A DNA stretch of 64,000 bases, taken from positions 382,501-446,500 of the forward strand of contig JADLSH010000395.1 of the NCBI GenBank assembly GCA_016169945.1. Direction: 5' to 3'. Positions 19,306 through 28,399 of the stretch are shown piece after piece (the first letter of the stretch is position 1; each line of letters opens with the position of its first letter). The translations under genes were made by a program, and so were the position numbers. Below the pieces are notes generated by a model, which was not told where the DNA came from, searched no databases, and worked only from the letters and a program-made list of their open reading frames with translations. The stretch comes from Trachythela sp. YZ-2020. Taxonomy: Eukaryota > Cnidaria > Anthozoa > Malacalcyonacea > Clavulariidae.

Positions 19306-19650
19306 GGTGTGTTCTGTAACACACCAAGGTGTGTTACTATAAAAAGTCAAAGGTGTGTTGTCGAACACACCAAGGTGTGTTTTCATTCAAAAGGTGTGCA
19401 ACTTAACACACCTTACAGTCATCAAAGTAAGGTGTGCTAAAAGGAAGTGTGTTCCATAACACACCTTGGTGTGTTTTGTGACCCACCATGGTGTGTTCTC
19501 TTACACACCAAGGTGCGTTTTCTAACACACCAAGGTGTGTTTTCCAAAAGTGCGTAGAAAGGTGTGTAAAAAGTACACACCTTGGTGTGTAATGAAACAC
19601 ACCTTGGTGTGTCATTAAACACACCTTGGTGTGTAATTAAACACACCTGT
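19306..19650. repeat. Array of palindromic AAGGTGTGTT units, right
   Basis: The same AGGTGTGTT/AACACACCT units as at 13387-13757, here with some diverged copies (AGGTGCGTT, ATGGTGTGTT). Immediately followed by the right terminus CTGTTTTTAGAGTG. Confidence 0.85.
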
Positions 19651-19810
19651 TTTTAGAGTGTGCTTTGTGGAAAACAGGACCATTTATATATTTCGAAATA
19701 CTTCCGATCCAGATAATTGATATATTTTAATACATATAACGTATACATCCTCTATTTAGCCCCCTTTCAAACAAGCCGCCTTCTCTCATAATTTCCCCTT
19801 TTTAAAGTCT

Positions 19811-21635
19811 GGTTCACACTAGCAATTTTGTCGGCGATTTTTCTATTCCTGATCGATGTGGTCGAGAGAATGACATATCAACGTATCAACGTATGCCTTT
19901 GTAAAACCATAGACTATCCGGAAGATAGGGACTGGAAACGCTGGGCAAAGCGCTAATGTTGCTGACGCGACATCCGTGATGCGCTTTTATCACGTAGCAG
20001 TTATCAGTTGCCACGGCAACCAGCCTTAATCAGAACAAAAAAATTCGAATCCTTTGGTAATTTGGGCTATTTAAATCCAAGTTCATCTCATTAATATTGA
20101 TTTTTTATGTGCCCGTAAGCACAGAGTTACTGCCAAGGTAAGTGCGTTTTTATATTTCCATTTTGACTATAAATATTAATCATAATTCCAGTTTTGTCGT
20201 AGCATGTACATCAAAATGGCGCACGTAAAAAGCATCCGTACATAAGTAGTTTCCTTCCAAACCCTGGAACTTGACGAGAAGGCTATCACTTGTCTTTTAC
20301 AACATATATTTACCATCGCATGTGCAATGTTAATGCAAATAGGGTAGTTACAACTTTGTGCGATATGCCAATCTTGTACAAACGAGGTTTTTTGACGCCT
20401 CTGTTTGCGCGACTACGAGAGGATCACAATTTATGTTGTCCTCGCTTCAAACCCTGTAACTTCACTTTATGTATATTTCAGGACTTCACATTTACATATT
20501 TTAAACAAGAATAAAAATGTCGATGCAACTATCGACTTTTCAAACTTTTTGATGGTTTGACAAAGCAAAAAACACCATTGAATGCTTGCGTTCCCTTTTT
20601 GACTACAAAAATGTCGCCATTGTTGTTGTTAGTGTATGCACCTACTTCAAACCCTGTAACTTCACTTTAAATAAATTTCAAGACTTCTCATTTACATATT
20701 TTAAACAAGAATAGAAATGACGATGCAACTATCGCTTTTTCAAAGTTCTTTTGGATTTAATAAAGCAGAAAATCACCTTTGAATGCATGCGTATTATTTT
20801 GAACTACAAAAACTCGTCATTGTTGTTGTCGCTGAAAATACTACAAAATAGCCGCCTTCGTTGTTGTTTTTGTACACAGTTACTTCAAACCCTGTAACTT
20901 CATTTTAAATAAATTTCAGGGTCTCTCATCTATATATGTTGAACAAAAATAGAAATATGAATGCAGCTATCGCTATGTCAAACTTCTCCTGGGTCTAACA
21001 AAACAAAAAATCACTTTTGAGTGCATGCATATTATTTTGAAATACAAAAAGCTCGCCATTGTTCACATCTACTTCAAACCCTGTAACTTCACTTAAATAT
21101 ATTTCAGGATATCTTATCTATATATAATGAAAAAATATATAAATGTCAATGCACCTATCGCATTTTTAAACTTCTATTGGCTTTAACAAAGCAAAAAATC
21201 ACCTTTGAGTGCATACGTATTATTTTGAACTACAAAAACTCGTCATTGTTGTTGTCGCTGTATACACCTACTTGAAACCCTGTAACTTTACTTTGAATAT
21301 ATTTCATGGTTTTTCATTTATATATGTTGACCAAAAATAGAAATGGTAATGCAGCTATCGCCTTTTCAAACTTCTATTGAGATTACCAAAGCCAAAAGTC
21401 ACCTTTCAATGCATGCGTATTATTTCTAACTACAAAAACACTCGCCATTGACGTTGTTGTTCTACAGGCCGTATCACGGACAGCAAGCGCAAAACAATGG
21501 CGTTTCCAGTCCCTGTCTTCTGGATAGTCTATGGTAAAACCGATCCCATAATTATCACTTACTTTTGTTCGTGAGTCCACTCAATCGCATGTGTCAGGAG
21601 GAGGATAATCGAAGACAAAATTGCTAGTGTGAACC
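19811..21635. mobile_element. 1825-bp TIR element carrying a ~195-bp tandem array
   Basis: A perfect 22-base terminal inverted repeat starts GGTTCACACTAGCAATTTTG at each end (19811-19832 and 21614-21635). A second inverted pair lies further in (19903-19940 with 21500-21535, core GACTATCC...GGGACTGGAAACG). The centre is filled by the tandem array. It has no transposase. The GGTTCACACT-type end resembles Harbinger/hAT-like families, but the superfamily is not assigned. Confidence 0.7.
20262..21470 (+). repeat. Tandem array, about six units of ~195 bp
   Basis: Each unit begins near CAAACCCTGTAACTTCACTT; starts are near 20263, 20449, 20647, 20885, 21074 and 21268. Units share ACAAAAACTCGTCATTGTTG and GCAACTATCGC segments and differ by small indels, including one unit about 40 bases longer. 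Confidence 0.8.
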
Positions 21636-22012
21636 ATGCCAGGCTTAAAGGACGAAATTTCAATATTAGGCCGCCTCTCAATTAACCCCCCCCCCCCCTT
21701 CACCACAAAGAGATATATGTGTACGCCGTAGATTTATCAAATGGGCTACAATTTCCGTTTTTATCGAATTTCTTACTTGCTACGTTGAAGGAAAATCAAG
21801 AAGCCCCCTCTTCAAGATGTCCCCTTCAATAAGCCCTCCTCTTCAATAAACTCTCCTCTTCAATAAGCCCCTCCCTTCAATAAGCCCCTCTTTTCAATAC
21901 GCCCGTCTGTTCAATAATTTGTGGCTTCAGCACTAAGTCTAAGGAGTACACAGTCTTTACTGCACAAATTGGTTATCACCGCACCTGGAAATAATCCCTG
22001 TTCAATTCTCTC
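21636..22012. repeat. C-rich tract and CTTCAATAAGCC short tandem repeat
   Basis: A poly-C run at about 21688-21699 is followed at 21822-21920 by five imperfect copies of a ~20-base unit with the core TTCAATAAGCCCCTC. No gene. Confidence 0.65.
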
Positions 22013-22096
22013 TTTCATTGTCTTTCTGTATCGATCTAAAATAGTGTAAGTCATGTTACCTATTCTATATTAGATCTATACAGAAAGACAATGAAA
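22013..22096. repeat. Foldback element, copy 2
   Basis: Arms 22013-22038 and 22071-22096 form the same TTTCATTGTCTTTCTGTATC palindrome as 8880-8963, and the following ~45 bases (GAGCAAGTCTAATCCTTGTC...) also match copy 1. Confidence 0.75.
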
Positions 22097-23109
22097 GAGA
22101 AACTTGGAGCAAGTCTAATCCTTGTCTAATCCGTGGTCCAATATACAATTGACGGTGGGTACTCATTTGGAGAAAAAACTTTTTCGTAAATGCTCCAATG
22201 CTCGCGATTTTCCAATAACATGTCGTTGCTATGGTGGTTAGTACGGGACAACATTTCAAACAAGCTGCTATTTTCCCCTATTTACCCATTTTCCGCCAAA
22301 CAAATAGAAAAATTAACACCAGAAAACGAAAAAGGGATCATTAATGATGCATAATCTGGCTAATTTCAAAATACGATTTTCTTTTAAAATTTGAGTGTAA
22401 ACCACCTTAAGGACGATTTTTATGCCAAATGTTACGATTCGTTTAAGGATTGCACGAATTCGAGACACACCTTTGTTTTTTTTTAAAATATCCCATAATA
22501 GTAGTTATCATTCGTTTGCAGTCTATTTTTAGCAACTTCATAACCAATCGTCAGGTCTTTACCGTATTCAGAAAAAATCTTCCAACATGAATATTGCGTA
22601 GAAAAAGACCGCTGACCAAACGATTGCAGCAATAGCTCATTGTTATTTGTCAGCATATCACTTTTTTCAAACTCTTTTTTTAAGGTACGTTTACGCGCTG
22701 CGATTTGTCGGTCCGATTTTAGGTTTAGCCATAAGCAGCCCTGAAAATATACTGTTTTCCTCACCATAAATATGGTTGTAAAAGATATCTTTACCAATTA
22801 CATGTTTCAAATATGTTTAAAGTGCTTCTGACTTTGATATCCAGCGACTTGTATCTCATTATCTATGCAGGTTCTCCAGTCACACAGTTACGTCGTTGTA
22901 TCATATTTATATCTGCAAAGATACAAAAGTAAATCCCTGGATAGCAAAGTCAGAAGCATTTTAAACATATTTTTAAACATATAATTGTTAAATTTCTACA
23001 GCTATATTTATTGTGAGGAGAGCAGTATTATTTGCTGTGCTACCTATGGTTTTGCTGAATTTTAGTCACTAGTCTATTCTCAGTTGAGATGACGTTTGCC
23101 ACGTGTTCT

Positions 23110-23627
23110 AAGGATATGTCAATAAAAATTTAGTTTATCGCATAAAATTATATCTAAATCTCCCTTACCGATTTTTTGTATCTTGCTTAGTTCTTGAGAT
23201 ATTTTGACTTAAAACAATGATCCGCCATCTTGGATTATTTTTTGATCTCATTAACGGTGATTTTAATGACGTCACAAGCAGGGTTAGCGATATAAAACGA
23301 CGACCAAATAATGACCAAATAATAATTAGTAGATGTTCAAAAAGTTGTCAGTCAATTTGGTATTTGAAATAGTGACCGAAGTAAAATTTTGGGCTCATAA
23401 TGACCATTGGCTTTCTGGGAAAGATCTTGCTTGACCTGACGTTAACATGTATATCCGCAAAAATCCAAGATGGCGGACAGCTTGCTGATTTATGATTATT
23501 TCTGTCAAAATATCTCAAGAACTAAGAAAGATACGAAAAATCGTTAAGGGAGATTTGTGTATAATTTTAAAAGCTCTTTCAAATGAGACAAACTAAATTT
23601 TTATTGCCATACCCTTTAAATATCGCT
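23110..23627. repeat. Long foldback element with arms of about 130-170 bp
   Basis: The left arm (AATAAAAATTTAGTTTAT...CTTGAGATATTTTGAC...CCGCCATCTTGGATT) is mirrored by the right arm from AATCCAAGATGGCGGAC through GTCAAAATATCTCAAGA to AAACTAAATTTTTATTGCC. It can form a long hairpin. Confidence 0.7.
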
Positions 23628-23647
23628 AAATCGCAGGGCGTACTTTT

Positions 23648-23820
23648 AAGGCCTGTTCGCACAATCCGATTTGTCGGATATCTATTGTGGGACGTTTGTG
23701 ATTTCACACAATACAGTAACAACTACACTTTTCGCCAGGTCTTGTCAGCAAATCTAGTAAATCACATACGTCAAGAAGTGAATCGGATCCGACAAATCAG
23801 ATCGTGTTAACATGCCTTTA
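23648..23820. mobile_element. Short MITE-like inverted repeat
   Basis: AAGGCCTGTTCGCACAATCC at the left is inverted, with substitutions, as ...GATCGTGTTAACATGCCTTT at the right; the shared inner core is GATTTGTCGGAT/CCGACAAATC. A partial right arm is also in copy 1 of the dispersed repeat (10935-10975). Confidence 0.5.
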
Positions 23821-24006
23821 CACTTACATTCATTTGACCTGTTATACATAGACCGTTTTGTGTTTTGCATCGCAATTTCTTAATTTCAGCCAACTATACC
23901 AAATTGCTGCACTAATTAGGATAAAACATAGATCGTTTTCATGTGACGTCACAAACTTCAAAAATTGAAGCTACAAAGCTGGCTATATATATTCCGTATA
24001 TCGTTA

Positions 24007-24270
24007 AGGGTGTTAAAAGTATGTCATACGCACAAATTGGTTTTAAAATGCATGGTTAAGGTTACGAAGCGATGCCTCCTCCAACTTTAAAAATAATTTG
24101 CCTAAAACTCTGCCTTATACTAGCATTTGATTTTTGGCTGCCAATGTTCGTGTACTAATTCAACGCAATTTGGTGCCCCAAATGGCGGTCAAAAAAATAA
24201 GTGTTCAAATGAAGCCAAATTTTAACCCAAATATTTTGAATCTTATTAAGGTTGGATTAGACATTACTTC
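24007..24270. other. No gene seen
   Basis: AT-rich sequence leading into the hexanucleotide array. The stretch from 24343 to 24739 after the array is likewise without features. Confidence 0.5.
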
Positions 24271-24342
24271 TTAACCTTAACCTTAACCTTAACCTTAACC
24301 TTAACCTTAACCTTAACCTTAACCTTAACCTTAACCTTAACC
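24271..24342. repeat. (TTAACC)12 perfect hexanucleotide array
   Basis: Twelve uninterrupted copies of TTAACC. It is close to, but not the same as, the animal telomere repeat (CCCTAA), so it is best read as an interstitial microsatellite. Confidence 0.9.
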
Positions 24343-24770
24343 AAACATTTCAAAACCAAATTGTATGTATAATATAGTTTTATCAGCTTTTGAAATTAAT
24401 GCTGACGTCAACAATAATAATTTTCAAAACTCGGTAACTGAAGGAGAAATAATTGTATCAACTCAAATATTTTAGTGAACACTCTTATAGCGATCTAGAA
24501 AACATGTGAGACAGCCAGCTTTGTAGCTTTCATAGTTAAGATTTTAGAATTTGTCACGTGTTCGGTGAAACCATCTATATACACTTTTTATTCCTTATTC
24601 ATATAGAAATTACATCCTATTAAATTATTAAACATAGTAATAATTTCGTAAATTTTAATTCAAAATATTCAGTTACCCATACACTGTACAAATCTGGTCA
24701 GAAGTTAGCCTATTATAAGAACAAATGAGGGTTGTTTCGCGTGTGCCTATTGAGATATAAACAAAATCTC

Positions 24771-24798
24771 GACGTTTCGAGCTAAAGCCCTTCGTCAG
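24771..24798 (-). ncRNA. Hammerhead-like motif at the 3' end of the Penelope-like element
   Basis: Reads CTGACGA, a 4-bp stem (GGGC/GCTC) and GAAACGTC on the minus strand. Penelope-like elements are known to carry hammerhead ribozymes. Here an extra A after CTGACGA and the lack of a clear stem III/cleavage site mean self-cleavage is doubtful. It may be a derived or conserved structural version. Confidence 0.35.
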
Positions 24799-25088
24799 GA
24801 GAAATTAGTAGACAGATAAACACATTACATCAGCTTTTATAGCAACGCTATAAAAGCTGTCACGTGAACAAAATATTAACCAATGAAAATAAAGTAGTCA
24901 TAACAATCATAACAAAATAGAATTAATATGTAAAGATATAGACTGCGTGCAGGCTTCGGCCCGATTATAGGGTCGAAGGCCTGCGCACAGGCGTTACACT
25001 TATCAAAGCGCTATAAATGTCGTACAAGGGAAGGGAAGAGGGGATATAGAGGAAAGTATATAAGAAGTATTTAAGAGAAAAGAATGAG

Positions 25089-25517
25089 CTAGATGAAGGA
25101 GAGGCGCTCATTCATACCATCAGGCTGAATGGTGCCAAGTTTAAAAATGAGACGCTTTTCTTGCTTCCGACGGGTATCATTAGCACCAATAATGGGATGA
25201 ATGGCGCATATTTTCATATCAGAAAAGGAGTGGTTGGCACTGTTGAAGTGCCTAGCAACAGGTTTGTTGTGCACATTGTTCTTAACATCACGCAAGTGCT
25301 CAGCAAACCTATCGCCTAAACGTCTTCCAGTCTCTCCGATGTAGAGCAAGCCACATTTGCTGCAAGAGATGCAGTAAACGAGGTTGGAGGAGATGCACGT
25401 GAAACTGTGCTTGATGACAAACTGAGATTTAGGAGCCGAAATACAGGTGGTGGGGTTTAAATGCTTACAAGTGTAGCACTTAGCACGACCACAGGAAACA
25501 GTGCCAGCTGGTGACAC
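25089..25517 (-). CDS. GIY-YIG endonuclease domain of a Penelope-like element
   Basis: A 142-residue frame with a Cys-rich lead (CGRAKCYTCKH, then CISCSKC) followed by the GIY-YIG core GLLYIGETGRRLGDRFAEHLRD and a downstream E in KQEKRLI. This domain nicks target DNA during retrotransposition. It is in the same frame as the RT upstream; the only separator is the TAG at 25524-25526 and two codons. It would normally be the C-terminal part of one RT-EN polyprotein. Motif residues look intact. Confidence 0.88.
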   Translation of the reverse strand: MSPAGTVSCGRAKCYTCKHLNPTTCISAPKSQFVIKHSFTCISSNLVYCISCSKCGLLYIGETGRRLGDRFAEHLRDVKNNVHNKPVARHFNSANHSFSDMKICAIHPIIGANDTRRKQEKRLIFKLGTIQPDGMNERLSFI

Positions 25518-25523
25518 AGAATC

Positions 25524-26774
25524 CTATCGCAGTGAGCTGTGCACTAGGGTTTCCCGGATGTTTTTACTGTGTCGAAAAGAGACTAGTGGGGTCTCGGAGA
25601 AAATGGAAGACGTTGCAGGGTCATTTTTAAGTAGATTAAAATTCCGGCAAATGATGTCCCTTACTTTAAAATTGAAGGGATGAAAGGTTAAAACTAAAGG
25701 TACTTTTTGATTAGAAATTGCAACCGAAGGTTCTCTTAAGGTGTCTGAACGGAGTATAAGGGAGGCCTTGTTAAGGGCAGTATCTAAAAGGTGGGAAGGA
25801 TAACCACGATTCACAAAAAAGCTTCTCATTTCTGAACATTTGGCATCAAAGTCGTCGTCTTCACTACAGAGGCGACGAAGACGTAAGAATTGAGAGTAAG
25901 GGATAGCAGTTTTAGTGTGCTTAGGATGACAGGATGAGAAGAGAAGATAGCTGTGGGAGTCAGTAGGCTTGTAAAAGACAGATGTGCTCAGCCTATTACC
26001 ATTGATAGAAATGAGAATGTCTAGGAATGATACACTGGTCTCACTGATCTCCCATGTGAACTGAAGTGCTGGATGGAAATCATTAACAAAGTTAATGAAG
26101 CAATTCAGAACAGCACGCGAACATGATGCAGTGCCTAAGCAATCATCAATGAACCGGCGATAGAAGTCAGGTGAGGGACCAGTGTACTGTTCGAAGATTT
26201 GTTTTTCCACATAACCAACAAACAAATTAGCATAGTTGGGTCCCATTTTGGTACCCATGGCCACACCACTTATTTGTTGGTAATGTTCACCATCAAACGA
26301 GAAATTGTTCAAGGTGAGCACTAACTCTGCCAAGCGTACCAAGGTGGTGGTAGATGGATTCTGAATTACCCTTTGGTCTAAAAAGTATTTTAGTGCTTGA
26401 AGGCCGTCTTGATGCGGGATGACAGTGTAAAGTGATTTGACATCCATGGTGAAAATGAATTTGTGTGGACCCTGAAAATTGATGTTGTCAAGAATTTTCA
26501 GGGCATGCTTGGTGTCCTTGATATAAGAAGGCAAGTTCTTAACCAAGGGCGCCATGATGTATTCGAGGTAGCTGGAGAGGAGTTCAGTGGGGCAACCACA
26601 AGGTGACACGATTGGTCTGCCCGGGTTGTCGGGTTTGTGAATTTTGGGTAGGAAATACATGACTGGTGTGCGTGGAGTGGTGACTAGGAGATTGCCTGCC
26701 GTAGCAGGTAATTCCCCAGTCGTGATGAGATGGTTGATGGTGGAACGGATTATGGTGTTGTGTTTGGATGTCAA
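25524..26774 (-). CDS. Reverse transcriptase of a Penelope-like element
   Basis: The open frame runs from after a TAA near 26815 and has no ATG; 26774 is an internal TTG codon. RT landmarks are YFLPKIHKP, GRPIVSPCG, FTMDVKSLYT (motif A Asp), GVAMGTKMGPNYANLFVG and RFIDDCLG (catalytic DD), and SVSFLDILI. These are diagnostic for Penelope-like RTs, which are related to telomerase. About the first 150-200 residues of a full element are missing. The frame ends at a TAG followed in the same frame by the GIY-YIG domain, so this is a decayed but recent-looking copy. Confidence 0.9.
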   Translation of the reverse strand: MTSKHNTIIRSTINHLITTGELPATAGNLLVTTPRTPVMYFLPKIHKPDNPGRPIVSPCGCPTELLSSYLEYIMAPLVKNLPSYIKDTKHALKILDNINFQGPHKFIFTMDVKSLYTVIPHQDGLQALKYFLDQRVIQNPSTTTLVRLAELVLTLNNFSFDGEHYQQISGVAMGTKMGPNYANLFVGYVEKQIFEQYTGPSPDFYRRFIDDCLGTASCSRAVLNCFINFVNDFHPALQFTWEISETSVSFLDILISINGNRLSTSVFYKPTDSHSYLLFSSCHPKHTKTAIPYSQFLRLRRLCSEDDDFDAKCSEMRSFFVNRGYPSHLLDTALNKASLILRSDTLREPSVAISNQKVPLVLTFHPFNFKVRDIICRNFNLLKNDPATSSIFSETPLVSFRHSKNIRETLVHSSLR

Positions 26775-26919
26775 ATCAGTATCAACCCTGCTATAAAACG
26801 AGGTGTCACCCAGTTATGTTCGGATATTGTATATATACACAATAAATACCAATGAAAAACTACTGTACATTCTATAGAGATCAGAGATAATATATTAATA
26901 AATCTGTATTTACTTATGT

Positions 26920-27033
26920 TTAATGTTGTAACTGAATTTTTATTGCGAAAATGCAACACCACCCAGTAATTGTTGAATTTTCCCCTCGTTTCGAAGATTG
27001 TTGCATTTCACTGTGCAGGCTTATTCTGTCCAA
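26920..27033 (-). CDS. TRAF3IP1: IFT54/TRAF3IP1, probable last exon
   Basis: A strong acceptor (TTGCTTTTTTCTAG) precedes the exon at 27033. In the phase left by the previous exon it encodes LDRIS..., aligning with the QDKIC segment of vertebrate IFT54 coiled coil, and runs 37 codons to a TAA at 26920. The end of the protein (about 30 residues) does not resemble the vertebrate C-terminus, so this exon is less certain than the two before it. IFT54 is a subunit of the intraflagellar transport B complex, acting in cilia. Confidence 0.45.
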   Translation of the reverse strand: MDRISLHSEMQQSSKRGENSTITGWCCIFAIKIQLQH

Positions 27034-27204
27034 CTAGAAAAAAGCAAGATTAAGCATTTTAAACTTATCAAGTAACGGTAACCAGGTATAATATCAGATA
27101 TGGTCCCGCTGGCTAGTTTGGTAATTTAAGTAAATGAACGCAATTCCCGATCAAATTACATTCACGACATAACGTTCCGACATTCCAGACTTACACACGT
27201 AAAA

Positions 27205-27480
27205 ACGCACAAGTTGTAACAAACCTGCAGCAGACTTGTACCAAATGCTGTTTAGCCTGTTTCAACAACTTGTTGTCAGGGTGTGTTTTTTGGTACAAGG
27301 TTGTCGACTCATCAGCAGACTTGTTACAAGTTGTTCCAACAACTTGTTATCGTCTTGTAATTCAACAACTTGTTAACAAGTTGCGAGTGACACGCCTTGT
27401 AGCAACTTGATAAAATGACAACATTGCTACAACTTGTTGACAAACTTGCTACAGGTCTGTTGCGAACACATCTTGTAGAT
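27205..27480. repeat. Array of CAACAACTTGTTG-type palindromic motifs
   Basis: AACTTGTT/AACAAGTT cores recur about eight times on both strands with partial spacers (ACAAGTTGTTCCAACAACTT and relatives). Such arrays are common in invertebrate genomes and are probably mobile-element internal sequence. It lies in an IFT54 intron. Confidence 0.7.
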
Positions 27481-28011
27481 GCGAGATTTGTACGCGTGTA
27501 GTTCATCAGAAATGACCTAAAGTCGCAACATGGTTCGCTATATAATCGAGGGATGATGTCAAGGCCAAACTTGTGGTAGATAGCTTTTGACCAGAACATC
27601 GTTATCGCAAGCAAGCGCATATGCGCTTGACACGCTTAACACTTTTAAGCGTTATACATGGAAGAGAAAATAAGTTCGTTTCAGCATCATTCATGTTCAT
27701 TTGAGCAGGTGCTTTAGCTTTGTGAAAACATGACTTAACGCCAGAAAGGATATTAGGGCTCTCACAATTTATTGTAAGTCTATATTTCAATAAATGTTCG
27801 AGTTGGCCGAAAATGATTAAAATAATGTTGATGATACAGTAGGTATTTTTTCATTATTTATAAAAATTTCATAAAGATGCATGGCTTTATTATTATTATA
27901 AATGCATGGATGTAAAATATTAAAAACACCTAGTTCTTCAGCCACAGGTCTGAAAACTCTAGTTTGTAATACAGAATGAATATTTATGTATATAAGCAGA
28001 GACAATCTTAC

Positions 28012-28081
28012 CATTTCATCAACTTCTGTTTCCATTTCCATCAGATGAGATTTCAGGGGCAATACTTCACTCTCTGTGATA
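28012..28081 (-). CDS. TRAF3IP1: IFT54/TRAF3IP1, penultimate coiled-coil exon
   Basis: Acceptor TTTATATAG before 28081 and donor GTAAGATT after 28012 define a 70-bp exon. Joined in phase to the exon at 28287-28372 it continues the IFT54 C-terminal coiled coil with an I-T-E-S-E-V-L-P-L-K run, the counterpart of the vertebrate 'RIT...VEPLKAELAELE' segment. It belongs to the microtubule/IFT-binding coiled coil that pairs with IFT20. Phases agree on both sides, which is strong support for real exons. Confidence 0.65.
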
Positions 28082-28286
28082 CTATATAAAAAATTTGAAT
28101 GCTTCTCGTGAACTGCATTCTATAAACATGGCATGAACGTTGATAATTTGGTCCATGTAGGATACACACAATCGAAGATAAGTCCTCCCAGTCATCTGAT
28201 GTTGGGTCGGATATTTGATATACTGCAAGGTTGCTAATGAGTTAAAGGCGAAATCTACAGTGGTTATATTTGTTATGTCTTCCAAC

Positions 28287-28372
28287 CTTTCCTCTCTTTT
28301 CAAAGCAAATTGTTGTTCCTTTTTTTCTTCTTTCCAAATTTCTAATTCCTTTTGCATGCTATCCATATCCTC
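28287..28372 (-). CDS. TRAF3IP1: IFT54/TRAF3IP1, coiled-coil exon
   Basis: An 86-bp exon between acceptor TTTTTGGTAG and donor GTTGGA (weak). It encodes EDMDSMQKELEIWKEEKKEQ and on to LKREE, closely parallel to the vertebrate IFT54 stretch 'EDMDAMQNELQMW...'. The exon ends in phase 2 and the next begins with the completing base. Earlier exons (IFT54 has an N-terminal calponin-homology-like domain) must lie to the right; I find none up to 30 kb, where mobile elements have invaded. This is the only confidently recognised host gene in the window. Confidence 0.7.
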
Positions 28373-28399
28373 CTACCAAAAACATGCAATACCGTCAGT

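Larger units (their letters stand above)
13379..19660. mobile_element. Large (about 6.3 kb) TIR element with palindromic-unit arrays at both ends
   Basis: The left end reads CACTCTAAAAAAAGGTGTG and the right end, on the other strand, CACTCTAAAAACAGGTGTG. Each end runs directly into an array of AAGGTGTGTT/AACACACCTT palindromic units. The interior contains smaller insertions (14791-15133, 17031-17503) and no intact transposase. Flanking TGACTTG and TGCTTTG are similar but not identical, so the target duplication is unproven. The superfamily is not identified; similar CACTGTAAA ends occur at 51508 in this window. Confidence 0.65.
22406..24006 (+). repeat. Dispersed repeat, copy 2 (about 1.6 kb)
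   Basis: Same orientation and order of blocks as 9866-11182. This copy is longer because it keeps the full right arm of the foldback core and an extra small inverted-repeat insert at 23648-23820. Confidence 0.75.
24740..26815 (-). mobile_element. Penelope-like retroelement, 5'-truncated
   Basis: The minus strand encodes the reverse transcriptase then GIY-YIG endonuclease order typical of EN-containing Penelope-like elements, followed by a 3' region with the conserved CTGACGAAGGGC...GAAACGTC motif. Coding sequence stops abruptly near 26815, within the region just before the RT core, so the copy is 5'-truncated. One in-frame TAG separates the two domains. Confidence 0.85.

Noticed and set aside
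24271..24342. Telomere sequence
   Set aside because: The unit is TTAACC, not CCCTAA, and the array is internal and only 72 bases long.
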